Source of the DNA: Flavobacterium sp. SM15 | GTDB taxonomy: Bacteria > Bacteroidota > Bacteroidia > Flavobacteriales > Flavobacteriaceae | DNA: 64,000 nucleotides | Direction: 5' to 3' | Assembly (NCBI RefSeq): GCF_022012335.1 | Contig: NZ_JAKLTO010000009.1 | Coordinates: 1 to 64,000, forward strand | Shown: piece after piece, positions 52,663 to 61,101 of the stretch | Layout of the letters: the number at the start of each line of letters is the position of its first letter | How positions within the stretch are numbered: the first letter of the stretch is position 1 | Position numbers and translations under genes: made by a program | The notes under the pieces: model-generated | The model's input: only the letters and a program-made list of their open reading frames with translations | Databases searched by the model: none | Told to the model about the DNA's origin: nothing

Positions 52663-54933
52663 ATGAAAAAATTCAAAAACAGCTTTTTTTATTTCGGGAT
52701 TGTTGGGGTCACTTCGGCCATAATGTACTGGACAGTACAGCATGGAAAAGACCTTGAAGCTGGCAGAAATATTGTAGTTTCCAATACAGGGAATACACAA
52801 TGGCAGGAATTTCTTAATTCATTAGAGCACAACCTCACCCATCCGTTAGCAATTTTATTGGCTCAGATTGTCATGATTGTTTTTGTGGCACGACTTTTTG
52901 GAGCCATTTTCAAGCGAATAGGACAGCCTACCGTTATTGGAGAAATTTTAGCCGGTATTTTTTTAGGCCCTTCTGTTATTGGGAATTACTTTCCTGAATT
53001 TTCGAATGCTTTGTTTCCTGCAGCATCATTGGGAAATTTACAGTTTCTCAGTCAAATAGGGCTTATCTTGTTCATGTTTGTGGTTGGGATGGAGCTGGAT
53101 TTGAAAGTGCTTCAGAATAAAGCCAAAGAAGCCGTTGTAATTAGTCATGCGAGTATAGTTATCCCGTTTACTTTAGGGTTGGTTTTAGCCTATTTTATTT
53201 ATGCAAAATTTGCTCCGGAAGGTGTAGAGTTCCTTTCTTTTGCACTCTTTACCGGAATTGCAATGAGTATCACGGCTTTTCCAGTTTTAGCGCGAATTGT
53301 GCAGGAGCGAGGCTTACATAAAACCAAATTAGGAGCCATGGTTATTACCTGTGCTGCCGCCGATGATATTACAGCTTGGTGTATTCTGGCAGCGGTTATC
53401 GCTATTGTAAAGGCGGGTTCTTTTTTGAGTTCGTTATACATTATGGCTTTGGCAATTATCTACGTTTTCTTAATGCTGAAGTTTGTAAAACCCTTCTTGA
53501 AACGTATTGGAGAGCTTTATGATAATCCCGACAGTATTACAAAACCTGTTGTGGCGATCTTCTTTTTGACCTTATTAATTTCATCCTACGCTACCGAAAT
53601 TATCGGAATCCACGCTTTATTTGGAGCTTTTATGGCAGGTGTGATCATGCCGGAAAGTATGCGTTTTCGTAATGTTTTCATTGAAAAAGTAGAGGATGTT
53701 TCTCAGGTAATGTTGCTTCCGTTGTTCTTTGTATTTACAGGGCTTCGTACTCAGATTGGTTTGTTGGACGACGCTTATTTATGGGAAGTTTGCGGTTACA
53801 TCGTTTTGGTTGCCGTAGTCGGGAAATTTGTAGGAAGCGCGCTAACGGCTAAATACGTTGGACAAAGCTGGAAAGACAGTTTGACCATTGGTGCTTTGAT
53901 GAATACCAGAGGTTTGATGGAGCTTGTAGTTTTGAATATCGGTTATGATTTGGGCGTACTAAAACCAGAGATTTTTGCCATGATGGTAATTATGGCCTTA
54001 GCCACTACTTTTATGACGGGGCCAGCTTTGGATCTTATAAATTTTGTGTTTAAATCGAAGGCGGAGATTGTTCCAAAAGAAATCGTTCAGAACAATAAAT
54101 TCAAGATACTCTTTTCGTTTCACAATGCAGAAGAAAGCCAGTCATTACTTCGTTTGGCGAATAACTTCGTAAAGAAAATGAATAATAATGCCATAGTTAC
54201 TGCTATGCACATTTTGCCAAGTAATGAATTAAGCCCGTATAATATTGACGAATACGAAATTGAAAGTTTCAAACCGGTTTTGCATACTTCGGAAGAGTTA
54301 AATCAGAAGGTGACGACTATTTTCAAAAGCTCGATTGAGGTTGAGAATGATGTAGTGGAAGTTTCCAATAAAGGCGATTTTGATCTGGTACTGATGAGTT
54401 TAAGCCAGTCTATTTTTGACGGAACATTTTTAGGGCGAGTGCTTGGTTTTACAACGCGAATCATAAGCCCGGAGAGTTTGATTAATAAATTTACCGGCAA
54501 GGAAAAGCTGTTTGATAATGCTCATTTTGATGAAAGAACCGCCATGATTTTATCCAAAACCGAGGTTCCTGTTGGTATTTTGGTTGATAAAAATTTCCAT
54601 AACGCAAACAGGGTTTTTGTATTACTCTTGGATGAAAGCGATTTGTTTTTGTTGGATTACGCTAAACAATTGATTGAAAATTCTAATGCTTCGGTTACTA
54701 TTTTGGATAAAGCCGGTCATTTAAAAGGAAGTTCTGTGTTTAACGAGCAGATTGATAAAATCAGTAAAAAATATCCAAAACACGTTAAATTGGCAGTTGA
54801 AAGAAAGATCGAAAAAGCCTTATTAGACGAACAGGATTTAATGATAATAAGCGTAGAAACCTGGAAAATGCTCTTAGAAAAACAGAGTTCCTGGTTAAAC
54901 AAAACGCCATCGTTATTAATTATGAAACCATAA
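52663..54933 (+). CDS. Cation/proton antiporter (CPA2-like) with C-terminal USP-like region
   Basis: About 756 residues from MKKFKNSFFYFGIV at 52663; two in-frame ATGs exist 39 bp upstream, but this one places the first membrane helix correctly. After a periplasmic-like segment, some 12 helices form the Na+/H+ exchanger domain (VIGEILAGIFLGPSVIG, FMFVVGMELDLKVL, CAAADDITAWCILA, MNTRGLMELVVLNIG). The last ~270 residues are soluble, UspA-like, and probably regulate transport. The ion is not certain (Na+ or K+). Confidence 0.88.
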   Translation: MKKFKNSFFYFGIVGVTSAIMYWTVQHGKDLEAGRNIVVSNTGNTQWQEFLNSLEHNLTHPLAILLAQIVMIVFVARLFGAIFKRIGQPTVIGEILAGIFLGPSVIGNYFPEFSNALFPAASLGNLQFLSQIGLILFMFVVGMELDLKVLQNKAKEAVVISHASIVIPFTLGLVLAYFIYAKFAPEGVEFLSFALFTGIAMSITAFPVLARIVQERGLHKTKLGAMVITCAAADDITAWCILAAVIAIVKAGSFLSSLYIMALAIIYVFLMLKFVKPFLKRIGELYDNPDSITKPVVAIFFLTLLISSYATEIIGIHALFGAFMAGVIMPESMRFRNVFIEKVEDVSQVMLLPLFFVFTGLRTQIGLLDDAYLWEVCGYIVLVAVVGKFVGSALTAKYVGQSWKDSLTIGALMNTRGLMELVVLNIGYDLGVLKPEIFAMMVIMALATTFMTGPALDLINFVFKSKAEIVPKEIVQNNKFKILFSFHNAEESQSLLRLANNFVKKMNNNAIVTAMHILPSNELSPYNIDEYEIESFKPVLHTSEELNQKVTTIFKSSIEVENDVVEVSNKGDFDLVLMSLSQSIFDGTFLGRVLGFTTRIISPESLINKFTGKEKLFDNAHFDERTAMILSKTEVPVGILVDKNFHNANRVFVLLLDESDLFLLDYAKQLIENSNASVTILDKAGHLKGSSVFNEQIDKISKKYPKHVKLAVERKIEKALLDEQDLMIISVETWKMLLEKQSSWLNKTPSLLIMKP

Positions 54934-54963
54934 AAAAAAGCTCCAGATTCTGGAGCTTTTTTG
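54934..54963. terminator. Terminator after the antiporter gene
   Basis: AAAAAGCTCCAG and CTGGAGCTTTTT form a 12-bp stem with a 3-nt loop, between convergent genes. Confidence 0.92.
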
Positions 54964-54983
54964 TTTTTATCGTTTTGAGTTTT

Positions 54984-55532
54984 TTACCAATCGTTTTTAT
55001 TGGCAGAAGCTTTACTCATCTCTTTTTTGATGTTCGATTTAATCGTTTCAATTTCGGCATTAATTGCTCCGTAATAAGCATTCAAAATTTCCATTGTTTT
55101 AGGTTTTTGAGCGGCTTTTTCTGCTGCGGTTTTGTCAAATAGCTTTTCTAATGGCGTTTCTGTTACTTCGGTTTTGGTTATGATGTTTTTAATCTCGTAT
55201 TTGTATTTGTTGTCTTTAGACAGGATTGCAACTGTGTAATACAATTTCACTTTTACATCTGCTCCGTTAATTTTTACAGTCATAATCGAATACTGCGTAT
55301 CGGAAACCGATGATGCTTCTGCGTTTTGCTTAAGTTTATCCTGAGTCACTTTATAAGTGTTTACGAAAAACATTTTTGAGTTGGTAAACAAATCTTGTTT
55401 GGTTTTCCCTTCAGCAGGAACAACTTCTGTAAAAATGATTTGTCCGTTTTCGTTTAAAGGAAAATCGAATTTTGGTTGCTGTGCATTAACTGCGAAAGTG
55501 GCAAACAACAAGAAAAAAAATATTTTTTTCAT
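54984..55532 (-). CDS. DUF4468 domain-containing exported protein
   Basis: 182 residues with a signal peptide (cut near NAQ, residue 18). The body fits DUF4468: PLNENGQIIFTEVVPAEG, KQDLFTNSKMFFVNTYK and VKLYYTVAILSKDNKYKYEIKNI, with a C-terminal helix rich in Lys/Ala. It is a lone gene with unknown function; related proteins are widespread in Bacteroidetes. Confidence 0.82.
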   Translation of the reverse strand: MKKIFFFLLFATFAVNAQQPKFDFPLNENGQIIFTEVVPAEGKTKQDLFTNSKMFFVNTYKVTQDKLKQNAEASSVSDTQYSIMTVKINGADVKVKLYYTVAILSKDNKYKYEIKNIITKTEVTETPLEKLFDKTAAEKAAQKPKTMEILNAYYGAINAEIETIKSNIKKEMSKASANKNDW

Positions 55533-55650
55533 TTTAAGATTGGGTTAATGGGTTAATAGAACTACAATATTAGTATATTTTTTAAAATAAAAAAGTTTTT
55601 AAAATTTAAACAACAACATTAAAAAGCCAGATGTTCTTTAAGCTTGTTTT

Positions 55651-55684
55651 TTTGTCAGACAATCATTATAAAGCAATATATTTG
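55651..55684 (+). promoter_or_regulatory. Promoter of the broken T9SS gene
   Basis: TTTG (55651-55654) and TATATTTG (55677-55684) are 22 nt apart, an excellent Bacteroidetes promoter, 17 nt before the expected but missing start codon. Confidence 0.7.
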
Positions 55685-55700
55685 TAAAAATTTCAAAAAT

Positions 55701-56159
55701 TGAAAAAAAATCCTACTTTTAATTTTGTTCCCGATTTTAAGTTTTTCTCAAGAACAAATTGGTAGTGATATCAATGGAGAATTAAGTGATGATAGGAGTG
55801 GTAGGAGTGTTTCAATGTCAGCCAATGGTACTATTGTGGCTATTGGTGCTTCTTATGCTGATGGAATTGGAACTAATTCCGGTAATGTAAGAGTGTATGA
55901 TTTAACAGTTGTTTTAGCCAGCGATAGTTTTGTACAAGCTAATTTTAAGGTATATCCAAATCCTACAACTGATAAGGTAACCATTGAATTAAAAGAAGGT
56001 TTGCAAATTGAAAAAGTTAATGTTTATTCTACTTTAGGACAATTAGTTAAAACCGAAAAAGATACAGTAATTTCAGTTGGTGACTTAGCAAAAGGTACTT
56101 ATTATTTAGAAGTTGTGACCAATCAAGGGAAAGCTGCTAAAACTATTGTTGTGGAGTAA
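55701..56159 (+). pseudogene. Truncated T9SS cargo protein, start codon lost and middle deleted
   Basis: The frame reads KKILLLILFPILSFSQ, a full signal peptide, but the codon where ATG is expected (55701-55703) is TGA; the local sequence is ATTGAAAA rather than ATGAAAA. A TTG at 55725 could start only within the signal. After about 45 residues of one FG-GAP-like repeat (GRSVSMSANGTIVAIGAS) the protein jumps at LTVVLASDSF to a T9SS type A sorting domain (FKVYPNPTTDKVTIEL...AAKTIVVE). This looks like the ends of a long repeat protein left after deletion of the middle. The promoter upstream is intact. Confidence 0.75.
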
Positions 56160-56238
56160 TATCTTGCTTAAAGTAAAAATATTTGTGCTTGTTCCGTTTC
56201 TGAAGGACTTAAAGTCAGAACCGTACAGCTTATAAAAT

Positions 56239-56282
56239 TAAAAACCGCATTAGCTTTAAAATTAGCTAATTGCGGTTTTTTA
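56239..56282. terminator. ssrA terminator
   Basis: AAAACCGCA-TTAGCT and AGCTAA-TGCGGTTTT form a long near-perfect stem (one bulge) just past the mature 3' end of tmRNA on the minus strand, with A/T tracts both ways. Confidence 0.85.
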
Positions 56283-56285
56283 ATG

Positions 56286-56679
56286 TGGAGTCGGAGAGAA
56301 TCGAACTCTCGTCCAAACAAGCAATCGAAGAGCTTTCTACACGCTTAGTTTCCGATTTAATTTTCGACAAAAAGCAAGGCCGGAAACCGCCACTTTCTGC
56401 TTAGCTTTATGAGTTTCAGAACGGATTTAAAGCATTACCTTTCCTAGGTTTACTTTTACGGTTCCCCTAATCCAAACGCCATAAACCAAGGCTTTTGAGG
56501 AGAATCTAGCTTTCCTACCTGGTAGGAACTAGGCAAATCTTACTATAATTCAGATTAAGCAGCTAAAGCGTAATTATTTTCGCCGTGTAAAATTGTGAAA
56601 CCTTTTATTAACGAGAATTGTCCCAGTTCTCGACGTGCTTACTGTCCAATTCCACTCGCTGTCAAAACCAGTCGACCCC
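56286..56679 (-). ncRNA. ssrA: Transfer-messenger RNA (tmRNA)
   Basis: About 394 nt. The tRNA-like ends pair as a 7-bp acceptor stem (GGGGTCG with CGACTCC), followed by a discriminator A; CCA is not encoded. The 3' T arm GAGAGTTCGATTCTC and the 5' GACTGGTTTTGACAGC are both typical. The internal reading frame is at 56555-56584. tmRNA with SmpB rescues stalled ribosomes. A -7 box TAACTTTG at 56725-56732 lies about 45 nt upstream, so a 5' leader must be trimmed. The 74-codon plus-strand frame crossing its 5' end is not a gene. Confidence 0.96.
56555..56584 (-). other. tmRNA proteolysis-tag reading frame
   Basis: GGC GAA AAT AAT TAC GCT TTA GCT GCT TAA encodes GENNYALAA and a stop. The YALAA ending is the conserved degron recognised by ClpXP-type proteases; with the alanine charged on tmRNA the tag would read AGENNYALAA. 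Confidence 0.92.
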
Positions 56680-56724
56680 AATTTTTCAGTATCTGATACA
56701 GGTTTTAAAGCAAATATCAGACCA

Positions 56725-56732
56725 CAAAGTTA
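56725..56732 (-). promoter_or_regulatory. ssrA promoter -7 element
   Basis: TAACTTTG on the minus strand, matching TAnnTTTG, 45 nt upstream of the tmRNA 5' end. A TTG lies closer than the usual spacing, so the -33 element is doubtful. Confidence 0.5.
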
Positions 56733-56848
56733 AAGCATTTAATTTTCAATTGAAACTCTTGTTTAAAGAAAAATCCTTTTGTGTAGGAATTAAAAAAAGA
56801 TGTTCCGAATATCTTAAAAAAACAATTGAAAAAAACGAATGAAAATAA

Positions 56849-56879
56849 TTGCTTCGCTATTCTTTAAATGTTACATTTG
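56849..56879 (+). promoter_or_regulatory. Promoter of the AlaDH/PNT-like gene with long leader
   Basis: TTG (56849-56851) and TACATTTG (56872-56879) are 20 nt apart. The resulting ~95-nt leader contains a hairpin AATTATTG/CAATAATT (56924-56951) whose role is unknown. Confidence 0.65.
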
Positions 56880-56979
56880 GGCGAAAATAAATAAAAACAA
56901 ACAAATCAAAACAGTAAAATTTAAATTATTGTTATAAAAATAGCAATAATTATAAAAATTTTGCAAAGAGTGCCTTACA

Positions 56980-58182
56980 ATGAAATTTGGAATAATTAAA
57001 GAAAGAAAAACCCCGCCGGATAGACGCGTGGTTTTTACTCCTACAGAATTAGTGAAACTAAAGGAGCAGTTTCCTCAGGCGGAAATTAAAGTGGAATCTT
57101 CAGATATCCGCGTTTTTTCTGATGAAGAATATAGAAAATTAGGTTTTGAAGTTACCGATGATCTTTCAGATTGCGACGTATTACTTGGTGTGAAAGAAGT
57201 GCCGGTAGACGCTTTAATACCAAATAAAAAATATTTTTTCTTTTCCCATACCATTAAAAAACAAGCCTATAACAGAAAATTACTTATTGCCTGCTTAGAA
57301 AAGAATATCAAGTTAATTGATCATGAAACGATTGTAGACCATACCAACCACCGTTTAATTGGCTTCGGGCGCTATGCCGGAATTGTTGGAGCTTACAATG
57401 GTTTTAGAGCTTTCGGTATCAAATACGAATTGTTCAATTTACCTAAAGCGGAAACTTTGGCAGATAAAGCCGCTTTAGTAGAAAGATTACGTCGTCCGAT
57501 GTTGCCACCAATCAAGATCGTATTAACCGGTCACGGTAAAGTTGGAATGGGAGCGAAGGAGATTTTGGACGCCATGAAAATCAAACAGGTTTCTGCAGAC
57601 GATTATCTAACCAAAACTTATACAGAGCCGGTTTATACTCAAATTGACGTTTTGGATTATAACAAACGCAAAGATGGGCAAAAGCTGGACAATAAAGATT
57701 TCTATACCCATCCTGAAGAATACGTTTCAGATTTTGAGCGTTTTACCAAAGTTTCGGATATTTTTATGGCAGGACATTTTTACGGAAATGGCGCGCCGGT
57801 AATCTTAACCCGTGAAATGCTTAATGCTCCGGATAATAAAATCAAAGTAATCGCTGATATTTCCTGTGATGTGAACGGGCCGATTGAATCAACAATTCGC
57901 TCTTCGACTATTGCAGAACCTTTGTACGGATATTATCCAAGTCAAGGAGTTGAAGTAGATATCAATCATCCAGGTGCTATTGTAGTAATGGCTGTCGATA
58001 ATTTACCTTGTGAATTACCGAAAGATGCCAGTGAAGGTTTTGGAGAAATGTTTTTAACTCACGTTATTCCTGCATTTTACAATGGAGATAAAGACGGAAT
58101 TTTAGAACGTGCCAAAATTACTGAAAACGGCCAACTAACCGAAAGATTTAAATATCTGCAGGATTATGTAGATGGAAAATAA
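56980..58182 (+). CDS. NAD(P)-dependent dehydrogenase of the alanine dehydrogenase/PNT family
   Basis: 400 residues. The N-terminal half has the AlaDH/PNT fold (KFGIIKERKTPPDRRVVFTP), as in alanine dehydrogenase and saccharopine dehydrogenase (lysine-forming). A Rossmann segment with VLTGHGKVGMGAKEIL begins near residue 180. ADISCDVNGPIESTIRSSTI and HPGAIVVMAVDNLPCELP are conserved in a flavobacterial group usually annotated only as NAD(P)-dependent oxidoreductase. The substrate is not clear from sequence. Its leader is long and the gene is alone. Confidence 0.82.
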   Translation: MKFGIIKERKTPPDRRVVFTPTELVKLKEQFPQAEIKVESSDIRVFSDEEYRKLGFEVTDDLSDCDVLLGVKEVPVDALIPNKKYFFFSHTIKKQAYNRKLLIACLEKNIKLIDHETIVDHTNHRLIGFGRYAGIVGAYNGFRAFGIKYELFNLPKAETLADKAALVERLRRPMLPPIKIVLTGHGKVGMGAKEILDAMKIKQVSADDYLTKTYTEPVYTQIDVLDYNKRKDGQKLDNKDFYTHPEEYVSDFERFTKVSDIFMAGHFYGNGAPVILTREMLNAPDNKIKVIADISCDVNGPIESTIRSSTIAEPLYGYYPSQGVEVDINHPGAIVVMAVDNLPCELPKDASEGFGEMFLTHVIPAFYNGDKDGILERAKITENGQLTERFKYLQDYVDGK

Positions 58183-58183
58183 T

Positions 58184-58216
58184 AAAAAGCCCCGATTTAG
58201 TCGGGGCTTTTATTTT
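58184..58216. terminator. Terminator after the AlaDH/PNT-like gene
   Basis: AAAAGCCCCGA and TCGGGGCTTTT form an 11-bp stem with a T-rich tail, between convergent genes. Confidence 0.9.
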
Positions 58217-58231
58217 AATAAATTGGGGGTT

Positions 58232-59641
58232 CTATAAACTGTTGTTGTTCCAATCAATTTTTCTGGAGAAGTACATCACTAATCCAAGAATAATAAATAA
58301 TCCGATACTGCCCACTAATAGCGCATAGTTTTCAAGCTGAATGATTACATAAATGAAAGTGTAAAGAGCAGCTAATGCCATTCCTATAAAAATTGGGAAT
58401 TTCTTGGTTTTTAAAATGGATACCGAATAAAGAACAATCATTCCAATAACTGCTATCGATGCAATCAGATAAGCCAATGAAAAGCTGGAGTGTTCTGTAA
58501 TTGAGATTAGTAAGGTGTAAAACATGATAAGCGCAAGACCCAACATCGTGTATTGAAAAATATGAATATTGATTTTATTTACTGACTGAATCAAAAAGAA
58601 AATCAAAAAAGTAAGCCCAATTACCAGAAAGCCATATTTTGAAGCACGTTCATTCTGTTGGTATTCGTCTACAGTTTCAATTAATTTAGTTCCGAAAGAA
58701 TAACTGGTAAGATTCGGTATTTTACCTGCATATTGCTGTGGAAAAGGTCTGTTGATGTGTAAAATTTTCCAATCGGCATGAAATCCTTTATTGCTTACAG
58801 ATTTCGTTGTATCGTTTGCTGCAAACATTCCTTCAAAACTGGGCGATTCCCAATCCGAATTCATGCTGATTTGCGTCGTTTTTCCCACCGGAATGAATTT
58901 AACACTGTTGCTTCCATTGTATTTCATGATGAAATTGAAATCAAGTTTGTAGTTTGCTGCTAAATTTTTATAGTTGAACAAGGAAGTCTCCAAGGTTCCT
59001 AGAGTATCGTTTTCTTCGGTTTTTGCCTCAAAATTGAAAGAGGTATTGTTAAGTTTAATGTTTAAATCGCTTTTGATGCTTTTTAAGTTCGAGGTTTTCA
59101 CAACAAGAGCAGCTCGATCCCAAAGCATATCTTCTTCTTTTATGCCTAATTTTTCAAAGTTAGGTTTCTCGAAATTTCCGTTAAAGTTCATGTTTGCAGT
59201 AAAAACCACATTATTATAAATGCCTCTTTTTAAGGAAGTATTCTTTTTAATTTCGGAGTTGTTGTTTAGTTTTTCAGGAAAGAAATAGGCATAATTAACA
59301 ACAGCTTTTCGTTCAATAACGGTCTGTTTGGTCTTAAAATCGACCACAGAAGTTTCGGAATAGGTTTTATACGGAATCCTTAAAATCGGACCATAAAAAA
59401 GTACGTCTTGTCCCCAAAGTTGTGTGACTTCGTTTACTACTTCTTTTTTTCGTTGTGAACGTTCCGAAATAAGATCGTTTACAAAAGCAAGCGGAATGAG
59501 TAAAATCAAGGTTAGCATTCCAACCATCATCATTTTTGCCGTAGTAGATTGGAAAAATGAAGTTTTACCTGTAGCGATGCTAACGGTTAAATCTCCTTGA
59601 TTTTGATTTGTTTTTTGATTTTCGTTTTCCATGATTTTCAT
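58232..59641 (-). CDS. creD: CreD family inner-membrane protein
   Basis: About 469 residues starting at MKIMENENQK (59641) or MENENQK (59632); the longer upstream frame is not needed. Layout matches CreD: one early membrane helix (LTLILLIPLAFVNDLI), a large periplasmic beta domain, then about five C-terminal helices (GFLVIGLTFLIFFLIQSVNKINIHIFQYTMLG). CreD is tied to envelope stress and beta-lactam response in proteobacteria through CreBC; no CreBC is present here. Control is more likely by the nearby winged-helix regulator. It follows a 100-codon membrane-protein gene by 7 bp. Confidence 0.88.
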   Translation of the reverse strand: MKIMENENQKTNQNQGDLTVSIATGKTSFFQSTTAKMMMVGMLTLILLIPLAFVNDLISERSQRKKEVVNEVTQLWGQDVLFYGPILRIPYKTYSETSVVDFKTKQTVIERKAVVNYAYFFPEKLNNNSEIKKNTSLKRGIYNNVVFTANMNFNGNFEKPNFEKLGIKEEDMLWDRAALVVKTSNLKSIKSDLNIKLNNTSFNFEAKTEENDTLGTLETSLFNYKNLAANYKLDFNFIMKYNGSNSVKFIPVGKTTQISMNSDWESPSFEGMFAANDTTKSVSNKGFHADWKILHINRPFPQQYAGKIPNLTSYSFGTKLIETVDEYQQNERASKYGFLVIGLTFLIFFLIQSVNKINIHIFQYTMLGLALIMFYTLLISITEHSSFSLAYLIASIAVIGMIVLYSVSILKTKKFPIFIGMALAALYTFIYVIIQLENYALLVGSIGLFIILGLVMYFSRKIDWNNNSL

Positions 59642-59648
59642 TTTTTGA

Positions 59649-59951
59649 TTATTTAAAGATGATGTATAGATAAAGTAGTGTAACAGGTATGTTGGCACAT
59701 AAAATCAGTATTCTTATAAGATAGAATTTCCAGTTTTTCCAATAAATGAAGAGCAATGAAAGTGAGATGAGTAGTAAAGAAAGGTTGAATAAAAAAGCTA
59801 TGATTACAAAGAAATAGCCGATAAAAAAAATAAGGTCAAAGCCTTTACATGTTAAGCCGAGAAGCAGTAAAAGGGTTCCGGTAGTAAAACTTGCCAATGC
59901 GGTGAAATCGCTTATTTTTCCAAAATTAATTTGTAGTGAAGTGAGTTGCAT
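59649..59951 (-). CDS. Small membrane protein next to creD, unknown
   Basis: 100 residues with about three hydrophobic segments (GTLLLLLGLTCKGFDLIFFIGYFFVIIAFLF and the C-terminal LIRILILCANIPVTLLYLYII). I do not recognise a family. Its stop codon is 7 bp from the creD start, and a palindrome shared with the regulator operon lies 82 bp upstream, so it is likely the first gene of the creD transcript. Confidence 0.7.
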   Translation of the reverse strand: MQLTSLQINFGKISDFTALASFTTGTLLLLLGLTCKGFDLIFFIGYFFVIIAFLFNLSLLLISLSLLFIYWKNWKFYLIRILILCANIPVTLLYLYIIFK

Positions 59952-60032
59952 AGTATAGAATATTAAAGGATTTTTTTTAACATATTTCTGATAATCAGTT
60001 TAAGGGATTTTGTTGTTTGTGTAATTAAAAGT

Positions 60033-60049
60033 ACTTTGAAATTCAAAGT
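60033..60049. promoter_or_regulatory. Operator copy b (ACTTTG-N5-CAAAGT) before the creD unit
   Basis: Perfect inverted repeat ACTTTG-AAATT-CAAAGT, within a longer match AGTACTTTGAAA to the copy at 60984-61002. Lies between the winged-helix regulator gene and the creD unit. Confidence 0.65.
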
Positions 60050-60068
60050 TTTAAAATAAAAAAATAGA

Positions 60069-60365
60069 CTAGCTCTTACTGATAAGTTTTTCCAAGGCGT
60101 CAATATGTTCCTGAAACGCTTTACGTCCAGCAGGAGTCGCTTTATAGCTTGTGTTGGGTTTTTTACCAATGAACTGTTTTTCCACAAGAATATAATTTTC
60201 CGATTCTAGTGCTTTGGTATGGCTTGCAAGGTTGCCGTCTGTTACCCCGAGAAGTTCTTTAAGGGTGCTGAAATCGGCACTTTCATTAACCATCAGTACC
60301 GACATAATCCCCAATCGGATGCGATGGTCGAAGGCTTTATTTATATTTTGAATAATGTTTTTCAA
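60069..60365 (-). CDS. Winged-helix transcriptional regulator (HTH_34-like)
   Basis: About 98 residues from a TTG start at 60365, 4 nt after the upstream stop codon; the frame continues upstream but that part only shadows the neighbouring gene. The domain is a single winged helix: FDHRIRLGIMSVLMVNESADFSTLKELLGVTDGNLASHTKALESENYI, then a wing KPNTSYKATPAGRKAF. This small family is a known partner of creD and of membrane proteins in Bacteroidetes. Palindromic sites on both sides of its operon suggest it controls both. Confidence 0.8.
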   Translation of the reverse strand: MKNIIQNINKAFDHRIRLGIMSVLMVNESADFSTLKELLGVTDGNLASHTKALESENYILVEKQFIGKKPNTSYKATPAGRKAFQEHIDALEKLISKS

Positions 60366-60369
60366 GTGC

Positions 60370-60978
60370 TTAGTTTCTATCGTATTTAAAATACATGATG
60401 GTTCCGTACAAAATGTGGCAAACTCCAAATCCCAGAGCCCAAAAGTACAATCCATAACCCGAATATTCAACTGCAAATAAGCCTAAAATGATTTCAGTTA
60501 AACCTAAGTAGCGCACATCTCTTAAAGTATATTTGCTGGCATTAATACAGGCTAAACCATAGAAAATCAAAGTGATAGGAGCAACTAGTCCGTAATGCCC
60601 GTTTTTAAGCAATAACAATGCAAATATTCCACCAGTAACCAAAGGGATTAAAAAATTGATAATAAGACGCTTTGAAGCTGAGTTCCAGATGCTTTCTCCC
60701 ACTTTTTTAGCTTTGTTCATTGTTAGAACAAAAGTGGTCACGATCGATGCTACAAATACAGAAACAGCGGTAAGCAGAATTAGTTTGAAGGTTTGACTCT
60801 CTAAAGTAATGTAATATTCAGTATGATTTTCTATTAAATGGTACGCTATAAATGCTCCGGCTAAGGCATATATCCCGGCCAAAATTCCAGAGAGCCCGCT
60901 CAGAGAAATAAACTGAGTAGATTTGCTCATCAAATTCTTGATTTCTTTTAAGTCCTGAAGATAATCTTGTGTTTCCAT
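60370..60978 (-). CDS. Membrane protein paired with the winged-helix regulator
   Basis: 202 residues from METQDYLQDLKEIKNLMSKS; this ATG follows the operator at 60984-61002. Six or so hydrophobic segments are separated by short loops (LSGILAGIYALAGAFIAYHL; LILLTAVSVFVASIVTTFVLT; FALLLLKNGHYGLVAPITLIFYG). The amphipathic N-terminus (LKEIKNLMSKSTQFISLSG) is found in a conserved flavobacterial family without named function. It is cotranscribed with the regulator gene, which begins 4 nt after it. Confidence 0.75.
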   Translation of the reverse strand: METQDYLQDLKEIKNLMSKSTQFISLSGLSGILAGIYALAGAFIAYHLIENHTEYYITLESQTFKLILLTAVSVFVASIVTTFVLTMNKAKKVGESIWNSASKRLIINFLIPLVTGGIFALLLLKNGHYGLVAPITLIFYGLACINASKYTLRDVRYLGLTEIILGLFAVEYSGYGLYFWALGFGVCHILYGTIMYFKYDRN

Positions 60979-60983
60979 AAAAG

Positions 60984-61002
60984 TACTTTGAAAAACAAAG
61001 TA
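60984..61002. promoter_or_regulatory. Operator copy a (TACTTTG-N5-CAAAGTA) before the membrane protein-regulator unit
   Basis: Perfect 7-bp inverted repeat with a 5-nt AT spacer, starting 5 nt before the ATG. It shares ACTTTG-N5-CAAAGT with the site at 60033-60049 and may overlap the -7 element (TTACTTTG on the minus strand). Confidence 0.65.
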
Positions 61003-61052
61003 AGTAATTCTTTTTTGAACGCACAAATTTTTTGATACTTTTTTAGGAATAA

Positions 61053-61078
61053 AAAAAGCTTTCCGAAGAAAGCTTTAT
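61053..61078 (-). terminator. Terminator of the outer-membrane-protein gene
   Basis: AAAGCTTTC and GAAAGCTTT form a 9-bp stem with a 4-nt loop and a T-run on the minus strand, 24 nt after the stop. Confidence 0.85.
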
Positions 61079-61101
61079 GATAATTGAAATGAATATTGTG
61101 T

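Noticed and set aside
56618..56842. A 74-codon plus-strand reading frame over the tmRNA 5' region
   Set aside because: It runs antisense through the strongly conserved ssrA 5' end and its promoter, has no start signal, and has no protein-like composition.
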